In this document: piece after piece, positions 7,946-15,457 of the stretch
Position numbering within the stretch: the stretch's first letter is position 1
Layout: every line of letters begins with the position of its first letter
Origin: JBCCJA01 sp039045975
GTDB lineage: Bacteria; Planctomycetota; Planctomycetia; Planctomycetales; Planctomycetaceae
Length of the DNA: 16,489 bases
Reading direction: 5' to 3'
NCBI GenBank assembly: GCA_039045975.1
Contig: JBCCJA010000073.1
Span: 1-16,489 of the forward strand
Notes under the pieces: generated by a model
What the model was told of the DNA's origin: nothing
Seen by the model: only the letters and a program-made list of their open reading frames with translations
Databases searched by the model: none
Program-made: the position numbers and the translations under genes

Positions 7946-9730
7946 TTACCGCACAACGGCCCGGAACGTCACTGCACCGCCCTCGCCCGGGCCGAGCGGG
8001 CCATCGGCGAGGAACGTGATCACCGACGAGCCCTCGCCGTTCGGGGCGACGACGAACTCCCCGGGGACGGTCGCGGCGAGGCTGTCGGGCACGAGCTCGA
8101 GCCGCGGCGTGAGGTTGTCGACGACCGAAAGTTCGGTCAGCGGCTTCCCGCCCGTGTTGTCGAAGCGGATCGTGAACGCGATCTCTTCGCCGGGGGCGGC
8201 GACGCCGACGTCGGCCATCTTCACGACCCGTAACTGCGGCGGGCCGCTCTTGTCCTCGACCCCGACCATGACGAGTTCGCGGAACAACGCGATGACCTCT
8301 TGGCCGCCGACCGCCTCGGCCGAGACCATCGGACTTTGGGCCCGGCTCCAGGCGATCGCGTAGCGTTGCAGCTGTCCGACGACGGCCTGTTCGCTGCTGA
8401 CGAACACGCCGTCGGAGACGAACACGAGGTCCTCGAACGCGTTAATCAGCTTCGTCGCGGCGGCGATGCCCTCACGGCCCGAGACGCCCGCCTGGCCGAG
8501 CCCGGCGTCGACGCCGCCGGCCCGCTCCCGCATGCGGACGTCGGCCAGCCGCGTCGCCTTGTCGTTGACGGCGAGGTTCGCCCGGGCCCGCAGCGCGCCG
8601 TCGGTCCGTGTCACGTCGGCCGACGCCAGCGACGTGATCGACGAGTTCCCGGCCGGCCGGCTGAGCGTGCGGACGGCCCCGAACCGCGGGGCGTAGACGC
8701 AGACGCGGTTCGTCGGGATCGCGTGTGTCTTGCCGACCGCGTCGGTGTAGCGGGCGACGGCGTCCTCGGTTTCGAGGCCGAGGGCACTGGTCGGGTCGAG
8801 GCCGTAGGCCGGCACGCCGCGGTCGCCGCCGTCACAGATGTATTCGTCCGACATCCGCGGGTCGGCCGTCCCGCCCGCCCCGGCGAGCGAGCCGTCGACG
8901 GCGACGCCGTACCGCGGTCCACAAGACGGGCAGTCGGCGGTCGGCCCCGAACCGGGCCCGTGCGACGGCGGACACCGCGGGGACGCGGGCGAAAACGTCG
9001 TCTGCCGGACGCGGCCGTCGCCGCCGATGTTGCCGACTGTCGCCGCGTCGGCGGGCGACGAAATCGCCGGGCCGCCGTTCAGGAAAAAGCCGTCGTGCGG
9101 GTTCCCGGCGTCGGGCGTCCGCCCGCCGATCCGCACGAGCAGCACCGGACGGCCGCGGAGGTCGGCCTCGTGGAGGACGTCGACGACGCCGTCGACGGTC
9201 AGCGGTAGCAACTCGTCGGCGTCGGCCGGCACGGCGAGCTGCGGCTGTTCGAGGTGCACGACCTTCGTGACCATGCGGCCGCGGAGGATGGCTTCGATTT
9301 CGAGTTGGTCGATCTCGATCGGGGCCGGGAAGTGCCACTCGGCCCCGGCCGGCGGGCGGAGCCGGTCGAGGACCTCGACCGACGGGTACAACTCGACGCC
9401 CGGGAACCGCGGCATGTCGGCGACGCGTAGCCGGTAAGTATGACCGACCAGTAGGGCACCGGTCGCGTTCGCGAACGCCGTCGGGCGGCCCGCGAAATCG
9501 AACGCGGCGACGGAGCAGCCGCCCGGCACGGAGACCTCGACCGCCTGCCAGCCGGCACGGCCGGCCTGTGGGACCGCGGTCAGCAGCCGGGCCAGCTCCC
9601 CGGTCCGCATGTTGGCGTCGAACGCCGGCACGCGGTTTCGGCCTGGGGTGCCGACGTATCCGGGCTGGGCCGACGCGACCGCCGGAAGGGCCGCGGCGAG
9701 CAGGGCGAGGGTCAGACGGGACGCGGTCAT
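7946..9730 (-). CDS. Exported DUF11-domain envelope protein
   Basis: A 594-residue exported protein. The start is the ATG at 9730 with GGAAGG (9744-9739) eight bases upstream; it opens a clear signal peptide ending ALPAVASAQ (cleavage near residue 21). Residues about 60-205 form a domain shared with the neighbouring lipoprotein: HTYRLRVADMP, GVELYPSVEV, VTKVVHL and PVLLVRIGG. A middle region carries several cysteines (around SPRCPPSHG, CPSCGPRYG, YICDGGDRG). The C-terminal part (about 500-594) is a DUF11-like beta-sandwich: VAAPGEEIAFTIRFDNTGG, LTELSVVDNLTPRLELVP, then an alternating strand end. DUF11 domains are common in surface proteins; no enzymatic role is implied. It is separated from the upstream lipoprotein gene by a terminator and a repeat, so it likely has its own promoter. 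Confidence 0.88.
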   Translation of the reverse strand: MTASRLTLALLAAALPAVASAQPGYVGTPGRNRVPAFDANMRTGELARLLTAVPQAGRAGWQAVEVSVPGGCSVAAFDFAGRPTAFANATGALLVGHTYRLRVADMPRFPGVELYPSVEVLDRLRPPAGAEWHFPAPIEIDQLEIEAILRGRMVTKVVHLEQPQLAVPADADELLPLTVDGVVDVLHEADLRGRPVLLVRIGGRTPDAGNPHDGFFLNGGPAISSPADAATVGNIGGDGRVRQTTFSPASPRCPPSHGPGSGPTADCPSCGPRYGVAVDGSLAGAGGTADPRMSDEYICDGGDRGVPAYGLDPTSALGLETEDAVARYTDAVGKTHAIPTNRVCVYAPRFGAVRTLSRPAGNSSITSLASADVTRTDGALRARANLAVNDKATRLADVRMRERAGGVDAGLGQAGVSGREGIAAATKLINAFEDLVFVSDGVFVSSEQAVVGQLQRYAIAWSRAQSPMVSAEAVGGQEVIALFRELVMVGVEDKSGPPQLRVVKMADVGVAAPGEEIAFTIRFDNTGGKPLTELSVVDNLTPRLELVPDSLAATVPGEFVVAPNGEGSSVITFLADGPLGPGEGGAVTFRAVVR

Positions 9731-9808
9731 CGGGACACCCTTCCGTGGCTGGTCGGCCGCCGCACTCAGTGATCGTCTTAACAAGCTGCTCGGAAGCGTC
9801 GGCTTACT

Positions 9809-9873
9809 AGCCCGCAGCGCGAGCTGTGGACGAGTCGGGGCGAGATGTCCCGCCACAGCTTGCGCTGCGGGCC
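9809..9873. repeat. Inverted pair of REP-like hairpins upstream of the DUF11 gene
   Basis: Arms 9810-9829 and 9853-9872 are complementary over 20 bases with one mismatch. The left arm folds alone as CCGCAGC-GCGA-GCTGTGG (9812-9829) and the right as CCACAGC-TTGC-GCTGCGG (9853-9870). Compared with the copy at 14575-14592, a G-C stem pair has become A-T (9816 with 9825), which keeps the pairing. The element begins ACTAGCC, the same lead as the copies at 14467 and 16355. Confidence 0.8.
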
Positions 9874-9889
9874 AGTGTCTTTGATCGTC

Positions 9890-9932
9890 TGAAACGAAAA
9901 GACCCGGCCGTGCCGCGATCGGCACGGCCGGG
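9890..9932 (-). terminator. Intrinsic terminator after the lipoprotein gene
   Basis: A 13-bp perfect stem (9903-9915 with 9920-9932) around a four-base loop. Read on the minus strand it is followed directly by TCTTTTCGTTTC (9902-9891), a T-rich run. It lies 76 bases past the stop of the lipoprotein gene at 10009, so it should end that transcript before the DUF11 gene. On the plus strand there is no T-run after it, which fixes the orientation. Confidence 0.8.
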
Positions 9933-10008
9933 CGTCGTTCCTCGGGCTCACGCGTCCTTGCGGTCACCCTGCGGACAGCTCCGGGCGTCCGTACCCGGTC
10001 GGTGCGTC

Positions 10009-11220
10009 TCAGTAAGCCCCGCCGTAGCTCGCCGGGTAGTTGACCTCGCCGGCCGAGTGCACCGGGTGAGATTCCTCGTAGTAGATGTAGCTGACCGGGT
10101 CGGGGATCGACGGGGCCGGGTCTTGTTTCACGTCGATCAACATATTGCTGACCGGCTTCGGCGGCTGGAACGGGTTGACGTTCCGGACCGTGTGGCTCTG
10201 CAGGCCGGCCGGACCGGCGTAAGGCAGGTGCGGCGGGCCGGGCAGGCCGATCGGCGTGCCGGTGATCGGCGTACCCCACTTACCGGTCGTGACACCGGCG
10301 ACCGGGTGGACGCCCGGCATGCCGGGGCCTTGGGCGACGCCCATGACCGGCGGGGCCGGGACGCGGACCGGGGTCGTGCCCGGGCTCGAAATCGGCATCG
10401 GCGGGACGAACTTGCCTTCGTCACCGTCGTACTGGACCTGCTTCAGGCCGGCCGGCGTGACGCCCGCCGGGCCGACGCCCATTTCCAGGTCGGCGTTACC
10501 GACCCGCAGGACGGCCATGATCGTGCCGCGGCGGTCGGCCTCGGCGACCGGGTCGAAGCCGGGATCGAGCGGGGTCGAAACGAGCGTCTCGACGCCGGCG
10601 ATCGCCAATTCCTGATAGGCCGCATCGGGCAGGTAGATGACCTTCGTGACGAAGTTGTTCGACTCGACCTGGTCGAGGTCCTCGACGGTCAGGTCGATCG
10701 GCAGGCTGTTGTGCGTGAGGTAGGCGTCGGTCTGCGGCAGCGACGGGTAGACCTCGAGTGTCGGATACAGGTCGAGCCCTTGGCGGCCCGGCAGGTTCGA
10801 CAGCTTGAGGCGGTATGTCGCGTTCTGCGGGAAGTTGTAACGGGCCGGCGAGACGAGTTGGTTCTCGGCGAAGCCGCCCGGGACCATCCAGCCGACGACC
10901 ATCCCGGTCGGGCCGATGAAGCGGACCTGCGACGTCTTCAGCGACGGCATCGGCATGCCGCCCGGGCCGTGCGGGTGGCCGACGGCGGCGGCGCCCATCA
11001 TCGGGCGGGCCATCGCGGCGTGGGCGGCCTGTGTGATCGGCTGTCCCATCATCGGGATCACGCCCGGGCCGGGGCCGTCGACCATCGGGCCGGGACGCTG
11101 CAGCATCGCGGCCGGCGGGGCGACGTATTCGCCCTGTTTCGGGAACATCTGGTCGCCATCGGCGACGCAGCCGACGCAGACGACCACGGCCGTCGCCAGG
11201 CCCAGGAAGTAAAACCGCAT
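10009..11220 (-). CDS. Putative lipoprotein, paralogue of the DUF11 protein's central domain
   Basis: A 403-residue exported protein. The ATG at 11220 (with GAGGG upstream) starts a signal peptide with cysteines at 15 and 18; C18 in VVVCVGC is a likely lipidation site, although the lipobox -3 position is Cys instead of Leu. Residues 30-95 are rich in Met, Pro and Gly. Residues about 95-245 form a domain similar to that in the DUF11 protein downstream: shared pieces include ATYRLKLSNLP, GLDLYPTLEV, VTKVIYLP and MAVLRVGNAD. The tail is Pro/Gly-rich and low in complexity and ends in YPASYGGAY. I do not recognise a named family; a structural or carbohydrate-binding envelope role is only a guess. 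It has its own terminator. Confidence 0.82.
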   Translation of the reverse strand: MRFYFLGLATAVVVCVGCVADGDQMFPKQGEYVAPPAAMLQRPGPMVDGPGPGVIPMMGQPITQAAHAAMARPMMGAAAVGHPHGPGGMPMPSLKTSQVRFIGPTGMVVGWMVPGGFAENQLVSPARYNFPQNATYRLKLSNLPGRQGLDLYPTLEVYPSLPQTDAYLTHNSLPIDLTVEDLDQVESNNFVTKVIYLPDAAYQELAIAGVETLVSTPLDPGFDPVAEADRRGTIMAVLRVGNADLEMGVGPAGVTPAGLKQVQYDGDEGKFVPPMPISSPGTTPVRVPAPPVMGVAQGPGMPGVHPVAGVTTGKWGTPITGTPIGLPGPPHLPYAGPAGLQSHTVRNVNPFQPPKPVSNMLIDVKQDPAPSIPDPVSYIYYEESHPVHSAGEVNYPASYGGAY

Positions 11221-11506
11221 CGTTCGCCCTCGTGGAACCCGGTCGCGATCGGCCGGCGGGTCGTTCACTCCCCGCCCGCCCGCGGCACACCCGCGGACGG
11301 CCCGACGCCCGTTTGCGGTCGACCGGCGTTCGTCGCCGGCGCTACACTCGCGGAGGTCGGGTGACCGGCCGCGGCCGAGGCTCGACCGGTCATCAATCTT
11401 TTCGGACCGCGCCCGCCCGCAGCTTTCGGAAAACCGTCAAGGCCCGCATCCGATGAGCGACCGCGCCCGCCGTCACGACCGACACGCGACCGCCCGTCCG
11501 ACGCAG
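11221..11506. promoter_or_regulatory. Divergent promoter region
   Basis: This 286-base gap separates the minus-strand lipoprotein gene from the plus-strand envelope cluster, so it must hold promoters for both. I could not identify -35/-10 boxes or an operator. If the LolA-like gene starts at 11453 instead, the gap shrinks by 54 bases. Confidence 0.4.
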
Positions 11507-12433
11507 ATGACCCAAATCCCCATAAAGTCCTGGCGGCGCGAACGATTCGCCGTGATCACCCTGACACTCTGGGCGGCCTGCGTCGCGACGAACGCCCTTG
11601 CTCAGGAGGCAGAGCCGGTGGCCACGCCACCGGCCGAAAGTTCCCCCGCCGAAGCGGCTCCGGCCGAACTCGCGTCCGCGGAGATCCTCTTCAACTCGCG
11701 GAAGGCGCTCGAAGGCTTCCGCTCGCTATCAGCCGAGCTGACCGAGGTGATCGACCTGTCGGCGACGCGGTACGTCGCCCGCGGGCGGTACTTGCAGGGC
11801 GAAGGCGACCGTGTCCGCGTCACGCTGGATGTAAACGCGGGCGGCATGACCGGCTCGGTCGAACAGGTCTGCGACGGCGACATCTTGTGGACTATCTACC
11901 GCGTCGGCGAGAAGCCGCGGGCCCTGCGGCGTGACGTCCGCCAGATCCTCGACGCCGCCGAACGCCGCGGGCCGCGTGTCGCCGAGAACATGCTCGACGA
12001 CCTCGGCCTCGGCGGGCTGGTCGGGCTGCTCGCCTCGATCCAACAGAACGCGGTCCTCGACGAGGCGGTCCGCACCGAGGAGGGCGGCCGCGAGTTCTTC
12101 GTCGTCCGCGGCCGCTGGAACGACGCCCTCATCGCGTCGTGGCGGAGCCGACTCCCGCCCGGGCGCGAACTGCCGGGCTATCTGACCGAAGGCGTCGAAG
12201 TCGTCATCGACGCCGAGTTCCTCGTGCCGTACCGGATCCGCTTCCTGCGGCGTCAGGGCACGTTCGGAGACCCGGCCTCGCCGTTCGCGCCGGTCGTCAC
12301 GCTCGACCTGCGTGAAATTCAGGTCAACACGCCGATCGACCCGACCGAGTTCACCTACCTCGCCCCCGACGACCTCGAGTTCCAGGACGTGACTGGGGCC
12401 TACATCAGGCGGATCGACGCGGCGGCGCGGTGA
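11507..12433 (+). CDS. LolA-like secreted protein
   Basis: A 308-residue exported protein whose mature part resembles the LolA/LolB-like half-barrel used for carrying lipoproteins or lipids across the periplasm. The ATG at 11507 opens MTQIPIKSWRRERFAVI then a hydrophobic stretch ending NALAQ (cleavage near residue 32), followed by an Ala/Pro/Glu linker (34-58). An in-frame ATG at 11453, with AAGG ten bases upstream, would add 18 Arg-rich residues; the shorter form gives the better signal peptide. The core has SLSAELTEVID, YVARGRYLQGEGDRVRVTLD and DGDILWTIYRVGEKPRALRRDV, the pattern of planctomycete LolA-like proteins. It lacks proof of lipid binding. Its TGA overlaps the GTG of the VWA gene, so the two are probably coupled. 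It is the first gene of the cluster. Confidence 0.78.
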   Translation: MTQIPIKSWRRERFAVITLTLWAACVATNALAQEAEPVATPPAESSPAEAAPAELASAEILFNSRKALEGFRSLSAELTEVIDLSATRYVARGRYLQGEGDRVRVTLDVNAGGMTGSVEQVCDGDILWTIYRVGEKPRALRRDVRQILDAAERRGPRVAENMLDDLGLGGLVGLLASIQQNAVLDEAVRTEEGGREFFVVRGRWNDALIASWRSRLPPGRELPGYLTEGVEVVIDAEFLVPYRIRFLRRQGTFGDPASPFAPVVTLDLREIQVNTPIDPTEFTYLAPDDLEFQDVTGAYIRRIDAAAR

Positions 12434-13449
12434 GCGGGCCCGGTCCGACCGCCGACGCCCACGCGACGGCCCGGTCCGACGGCCTGCCCGCGTGGGCGAT
12501 CTCCGTCGCGTTGCACGCGGCGATCCTCGCGTTCGCGGCCCAGCAGCTCCGCGGCTGCGGGGGCGACGCGGCCGAAGTCGGGACCGGAGTCGAATCGGCC
12601 CGCACCGTCGGCCTGGTCGCACGGCCGACACCCGCCCCGCCCGAGGCCGACAATTCCGACGAGAACGAAGCGGAGCCGGCGGGCACGGCCGCGACCGAAC
12701 TTTCGGCGGAGATCCCGTCCGCGGAAGACTTCTTCCCCGACGACCCGTTCGCGGACGTCTTCGCCGCCGCCGACGCGTTCGAACCCCCGCCCTTCACGGC
12801 CGCGGTCCCGACGCCGGTGACCGACGCGGCAACGGGCGGCCCGCCTGCGGACGCCCGGGTCGTCGACGACGGCGGCGAGGTCGCCGAGCCCGACCCGCTG
12901 CCGCCGGGTCACACGCTCTTTTTCGGGATCGCCGACGGCGGCAAGCAGTTCGTGTACGTACTCGACTGCTCCGGCAGCATGGCCGGCATCTTGGCGGCGG
13001 CGAAGGCGGAGCTGCGGGCCAGCCTCGCCCAGCTCGACGCGTCCCAGAAGTTCCAGGTCGTGTTCTACAACGACTCGGTCCGCACGCTGACGCTGCCGGG
13101 ACGTCGGCCGTCGGAGACGATCCCGGCGACGGAGCTGAACCGCACGCTCGCCGGGCGGCTGATCGACCCGGTCGACATCGCCGGCGGAACCGACCGGCGT
13201 CTGGCGTTCGAGCAGGCGCTCGCGTTCCGGCCCGACGTCGTCTTCTTCCTGTCCGACACCGACGACCCGCTGCGGGCGGCCGACCTCGAAGACATCCGGC
13301 TTTGGAACCGCTCCGCGGCGCGGATCCACACGGTCGAATTCGGCCTCGGGGCCGACACGGGCCAGGACAATTTCCTCAAGAAGATCGCCAGACGACACGG
13401 CGGGACACATCGGTATTACGACGTCCGGGCGTTCGGGGGCGGGCGATGA
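12430..13449 (+). CDS. VWA-domain protein with TonB-like N-terminal membrane anchor
   Basis: A 339-residue protein. The start is GTG at 12430 overlapping the previous TGA (GTGA). Residues 21-40 (AWAISVALHAAILAFAAQQL) form one membrane helix that carries S25xxxH29, matching the Ser16/His20 signature of the TonB helix that binds ExbB/ExbD. Residues 41-160 are an acidic, Pro/Ala-rich linker, as in TonB periplasmic stalks. From about 161 comes a von Willebrand A domain: FVYVLDCSGSM with the metal-binding DxSxS (D179, S181, S183), GGTD (T254) and FFLSDTDDP (D276). The TonB C-terminal domain is absent. The inner-membrane anchor should place the VWA domain in the periplasm. The stop overlaps the next ATG (ATGA). 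Partners by context: ExbB and two ExbDs encoded downstream. Confidence 0.87.
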   Translation: MSGPGPTADAHATARSDGLPAWAISVALHAAILAFAAQQLRGCGGDAAEVGTGVESARTVGLVARPTPAPPEADNSDENEAEPAGTAATELSAEIPSAEDFFPDDPFADVFAAADAFEPPPFTAAVPTPVTDAATGGPPADARVVDDGGEVAEPDPLPPGHTLFFGIADGGKQFVYVLDCSGSMAGILAAAKAELRASLAQLDASQKFQVVFYNDSVRTLTLPGRRPSETIPATELNRTLAGRLIDPVDIAGGTDRRLAFEQALAFRPDVVFFLSDTDDPLRAADLEDIRLWNRSAARIHTVEFGLGADTGQDNFLKKIARRHGGTHRYYDVRAFGGGR

Positions 13450-14468
13450 ACTTTGCCTTGTCGGCCTGCGGCACGCCCTCTGTTCGACGCGACTCGCCTT
13501 TTATCCTCCACGGCTGGCGCCGCGGGCTCGTATTCGCGATCGCGGTCGCGTCGGGCGTGACGGCCGCCGCCGCGGACGAGATCACCCTGCGGACCGACTC
13601 CGGCGTCGGCGTCGTGCGGTCCGAGGGGGAGGTCGTCGAAATGACCGGCACGGAGGTCGTGCTGAGCACGCCCGCGGGGCGGCGGACGTTCGACGCGGAC
13701 CGACTCGTCGAATTGAAGACGTCGCGGACGGAGCCTCACCGCCGGGCGCTCGCGGCGATCGCTGACCGCGAATACGCCGCCGCGGCCGATGCGCTCGAAG
13801 ACGCGCTCCGGGCCGAGCCCCGGGCCTGGATGCGGCGGCAAATCCTCGCGGCCCGGGTGCGCGTGCTGCTCGCGCTCGGCGACCGCCCCGCGGCGGGCGA
13901 CGCGTTCCTCTCGCTGCTCGACAGCGACCCGACGTCGGCCGACTTCCCGCTCATCCCGCTGCCATGGGCACTCGCGGCCCCGTCCCGCGAAGCCGCCGCG
14001 TCGGCCCGCGGCTGGATCGAGGAGCCGGGTGAGCCGGCGCGACTGCTCGGCGCGGCGGTGCTGATCGGTTCGGCACGGGACCGCGTCCGGGCGTCGACGG
14101 TGCTGGACGAGCTCGCGGTGTCGCTCGACGGGCGGATTTATCACCTCGCGCGGGCCCAGCTGTGGCGGGGCCGGCTGTTCGAAGACAGCCCGGCGCGGAT
14201 CGAACTGACGAACTGGGAGACCCGCATCGGCGCGACGCCGCACACCCTGCGGGGCGGGCCATACCACCTGCTCGGGCTCGCCTCGGCGAAGCTCGGCGAA
14301 TTCGAGCGGGCCGCCGCCGCGCACCTGCACGCCGCGACGGTTTATCCCGACGACGTCCGCCGGGCGGCGGAAGACGGCCGACTCGCGGCGGCCCATTTAC
14401 GGGCGCTCGGCCGGGCGGCCGAAGCGGATGCGGTCGAAGCGGAATTCGCCGAATCGATCGAAAACTAG
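13446..14468 (+). CDS. Secreted TPR-like protein with a repeat-derived N-region
   Basis: A 340-residue exported protein. The ATG at 13446 overlaps the VWA stop (ATGA) and no other usable start exists before residue 66. The signal peptide has an unusually long N-region of about 28 residues; its hydrophobic core is about 28-43, ending VTAAAAD. Residues 20-30 are encoded by a REP-like unit (13504-13535). The mature part opens with a small beta region (about 45-95), then Ala-rich helical pairs of TPR type: RALAAIADREYAAAADALEDALRAEP (from about 100) and ARVRVLLALGDRPAAGDAFLSLLDSDP, with a further pair near LGLASAKLGEFERAAAAHLHAATVYPDD. It is likely a protein-protein scaffold in the periplasm. The gene ends GAAAACTAG, where TAG also begins another repeat. 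Family recognition is at the fold level only. Confidence 0.78.
   Translation: MNFALSACGTPSVRRDSPFILHGWRRGLVFAIAVASGVTAAAADEITLRTDSGVGVVRSEGEVVEMTGTEVVLSTPAGRRTFDADRLVELKTSRTEPHRRALAAIADREYAAAADALEDALRAEPRAWMRRQILAARVRVLLALGDRPAAGDAFLSLLDSDPTSADFPLIPLPWALAAPSREAAASARGWIEEPGEPARLLGAAVLIGSARDRVRASTVLDELAVSLDGRIYHLARAQLWRGRLFEDSPARIELTNWETRIGATPHTLRGGPYHLLGLASAKLGEFERAAAAHLHAATVYPDDVRRAAEDGRLAAAHLRALGRAAEADAVEAEFAESIEN
13504..13535. repeat. Solitary REP-like unit inside the TPR gene
   Basis: These 32 bases match 14618-14649 with a single difference. The hairpin is CCACGGC-TGGC-GCCGCGG (13508-13525). It is read through as residues 20-30 of the TPR protein, just before the signal peptide core. No inverted partner lies nearby. 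Confidence 0.85.
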
Positions 14469-14487
14469 CCCGCGGCGTCAGCCGTGG
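14467..14487. repeat. Solitary REP-like unit starting at the TPR gene stop codon
   Basis: The hairpin is CCGCGGC-GTCA-GCCGTGG (14470-14487). The element lead ACTAGCCCGC contains the TAG stop (14466-14468) of the TPR gene. It is in the same orientation as the left arms of the paired elements and has no mirrored partner immediately after it. Confidence 0.8.
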
Positions 14488-14509
14488 AGAGATGACAGAA
14501 GATCTGTAG

Positions 14510-14527
14510 GGCAGGCCCCCGCCTGCC
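14510..14527. repeat. Short GGCAGGC/GCCTGCC hairpin
   Basis: A 7-bp perfect stem (14510-14516 with 14521-14527) around loop CCCC, 42 bases after the TPR stop. Its sequence is unrelated to the other hairpins. No T-run follows on either strand, so it is not an ordinary intrinsic terminator; it may be a second dispersed repeat type. Confidence 0.5.
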
Positions 14528-14566
14528 GCATTTCGAGCGGAAGTGATGTTGCCGTGTTGAAAAGCC

Positions 14567-14647
14567 ATACGAGCCCGCGGCGCGAGCCGTGGGGAGATAT
14601 CGGAAGTCGGTCGGAACTCCTCCACGGCTCGCGCCGCGGGCTCGTAT
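14567..14647. repeat. Perfect 26-bp inverted pair of REP-like hairpins
   Basis: Arms 14567-14592 and 14622-14647 are perfectly complementary over 26 bases, with 29 bases between. Each arm folds alone: CCGCGGC-GCGA-GCCGTGG (14575-14592) and CCACGGC-TCGC-GCCGCGG (14622-14639). It lies in the 266-base gap between the TPR and exbB genes, the only sizeable gap in this cluster, so it could separate or differentially stabilise the two halves of the message. Confidence 0.88.
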
Positions 14648-14734
14648 TCAACGTTACGCCTATCGAGGCCGTCTGGCCGTATTCAGGCAGTCCGCCGTAC
14701 ACTCGGCCGGTCCGTAAATCGAATCGGTAGGCCG

Positions 14735-15457
14735 TTGCCCCTTCTCGCCCAAGCCGCGCCGCGGCAGATCACCCTCACCGAACTGCTCGACGCGGGCGGG
14801 ATCGTCGGCTACGCGATCCTCGCGCTCAGCGTCGTGATGGTCGCGATCGCGGCCCAGCGGCTGCTCGCGACGCGGCGGTCGCGGTTCGTGCCCGACGGTC
14901 TCGGGGCGGAGCTGCATCGCCTGATCGGTGAGGGCGAGTACGCCGCCGCGGAAGCGGTCTGCCGACAGCGGCCGTGCCTGATGTCCGAAATCGTCCGGGC
15001 CGGCCTTGCCGAAGTCTCGCTCGGCTACGCGGCCGTCGAGAAGGCGATGGAGGACCGGGCGGCGGCCGAATCGGCCCGGCTCGACCGGCAGATCGACGCC
15101 CTGTCGACGATCGGCACGGTCGCCCCGATGCTGGGGCTGATGGGCACGGTGTGGGGCATGATCCTCGCGTTCATCGAGTTCGAATCGTCGGCCGACCCGG
15201 AGGTCGCGCAGCTCGCCCCCGGGATCTACCGGGCGTTGGTGACGACGCTGCTCGGCCTCGGCGTCGCCGTCCCGGCGTTGTCGCTGTACGCGTGGCTGCG
15301 GAACCGCAGTGAGGAACTCGTCCACGACGCGGCGCTCACCGCGGAGCGTGTCTTCGCGAACTACAAGCGGGCCGCCGCGCCGCCGGCCCGGCGTGACCCG
15401 CGGGCCGCGACGCTGCCGATGTCGTCGGTCACGCGGAAGCCGGAACGTCGCGGATGA
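14735..15457 (+). CDS. exbB: ExbB / TolQ / MotA-family proton channel protein
   Basis: A 240-residue inner-membrane protein that, with ExbD, uses the proton gradient to drive a periplasm-spanning partner. Three membrane segments are visible: about 22-42 (IVGYAILALSVVMVAIA), 127-147 and 165-187. The family signature STIGTVAPMLGLMGTVWGMI (124-143) and YRALVTTLLGLGVAVPA (165-181) are intact. A cytoplasmic region of about 80 residues lies between the first and second segments, as in ExbB and TolQ. The start is TTG at 14735; GGTAGG (14726-14731) lies three bases before it, a short spacer. I found no in-frame ATG or GTG upstream, and the first ATG downstream falls inside the first helix. The stop overlaps the next ATG (ATGA). 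Confidence 0.9.
   Translation: MPLLAQAAPRQITLTELLDAGGIVGYAILALSVVMVAIAAQRLLATRRSRFVPDGLGAELHRLIGEGEYAAAEAVCRQRPCLMSEIVRAGLAEVSLGYAAVEKAMEDRAAAESARLDRQIDALSTIGTVAPMLGLMGTVWGMILAFIEFESSADPEVAQLAPGIYRALVTTLLGLGVAVPALSLYAWLRNRSEELVHDAALTAERVFANYKRAAAPPARRDPRAATLPMSSVTRKPERRG

Noticed and set aside
12492..13445. In-frame extension of the TPR gene back through the VWA gene
   Set aside because: The VWA frame has an intact metal site and membrane helix; the overlapping frame is Arg-rich and motif-free. The ATGA overlap gives a natural start at 13446.
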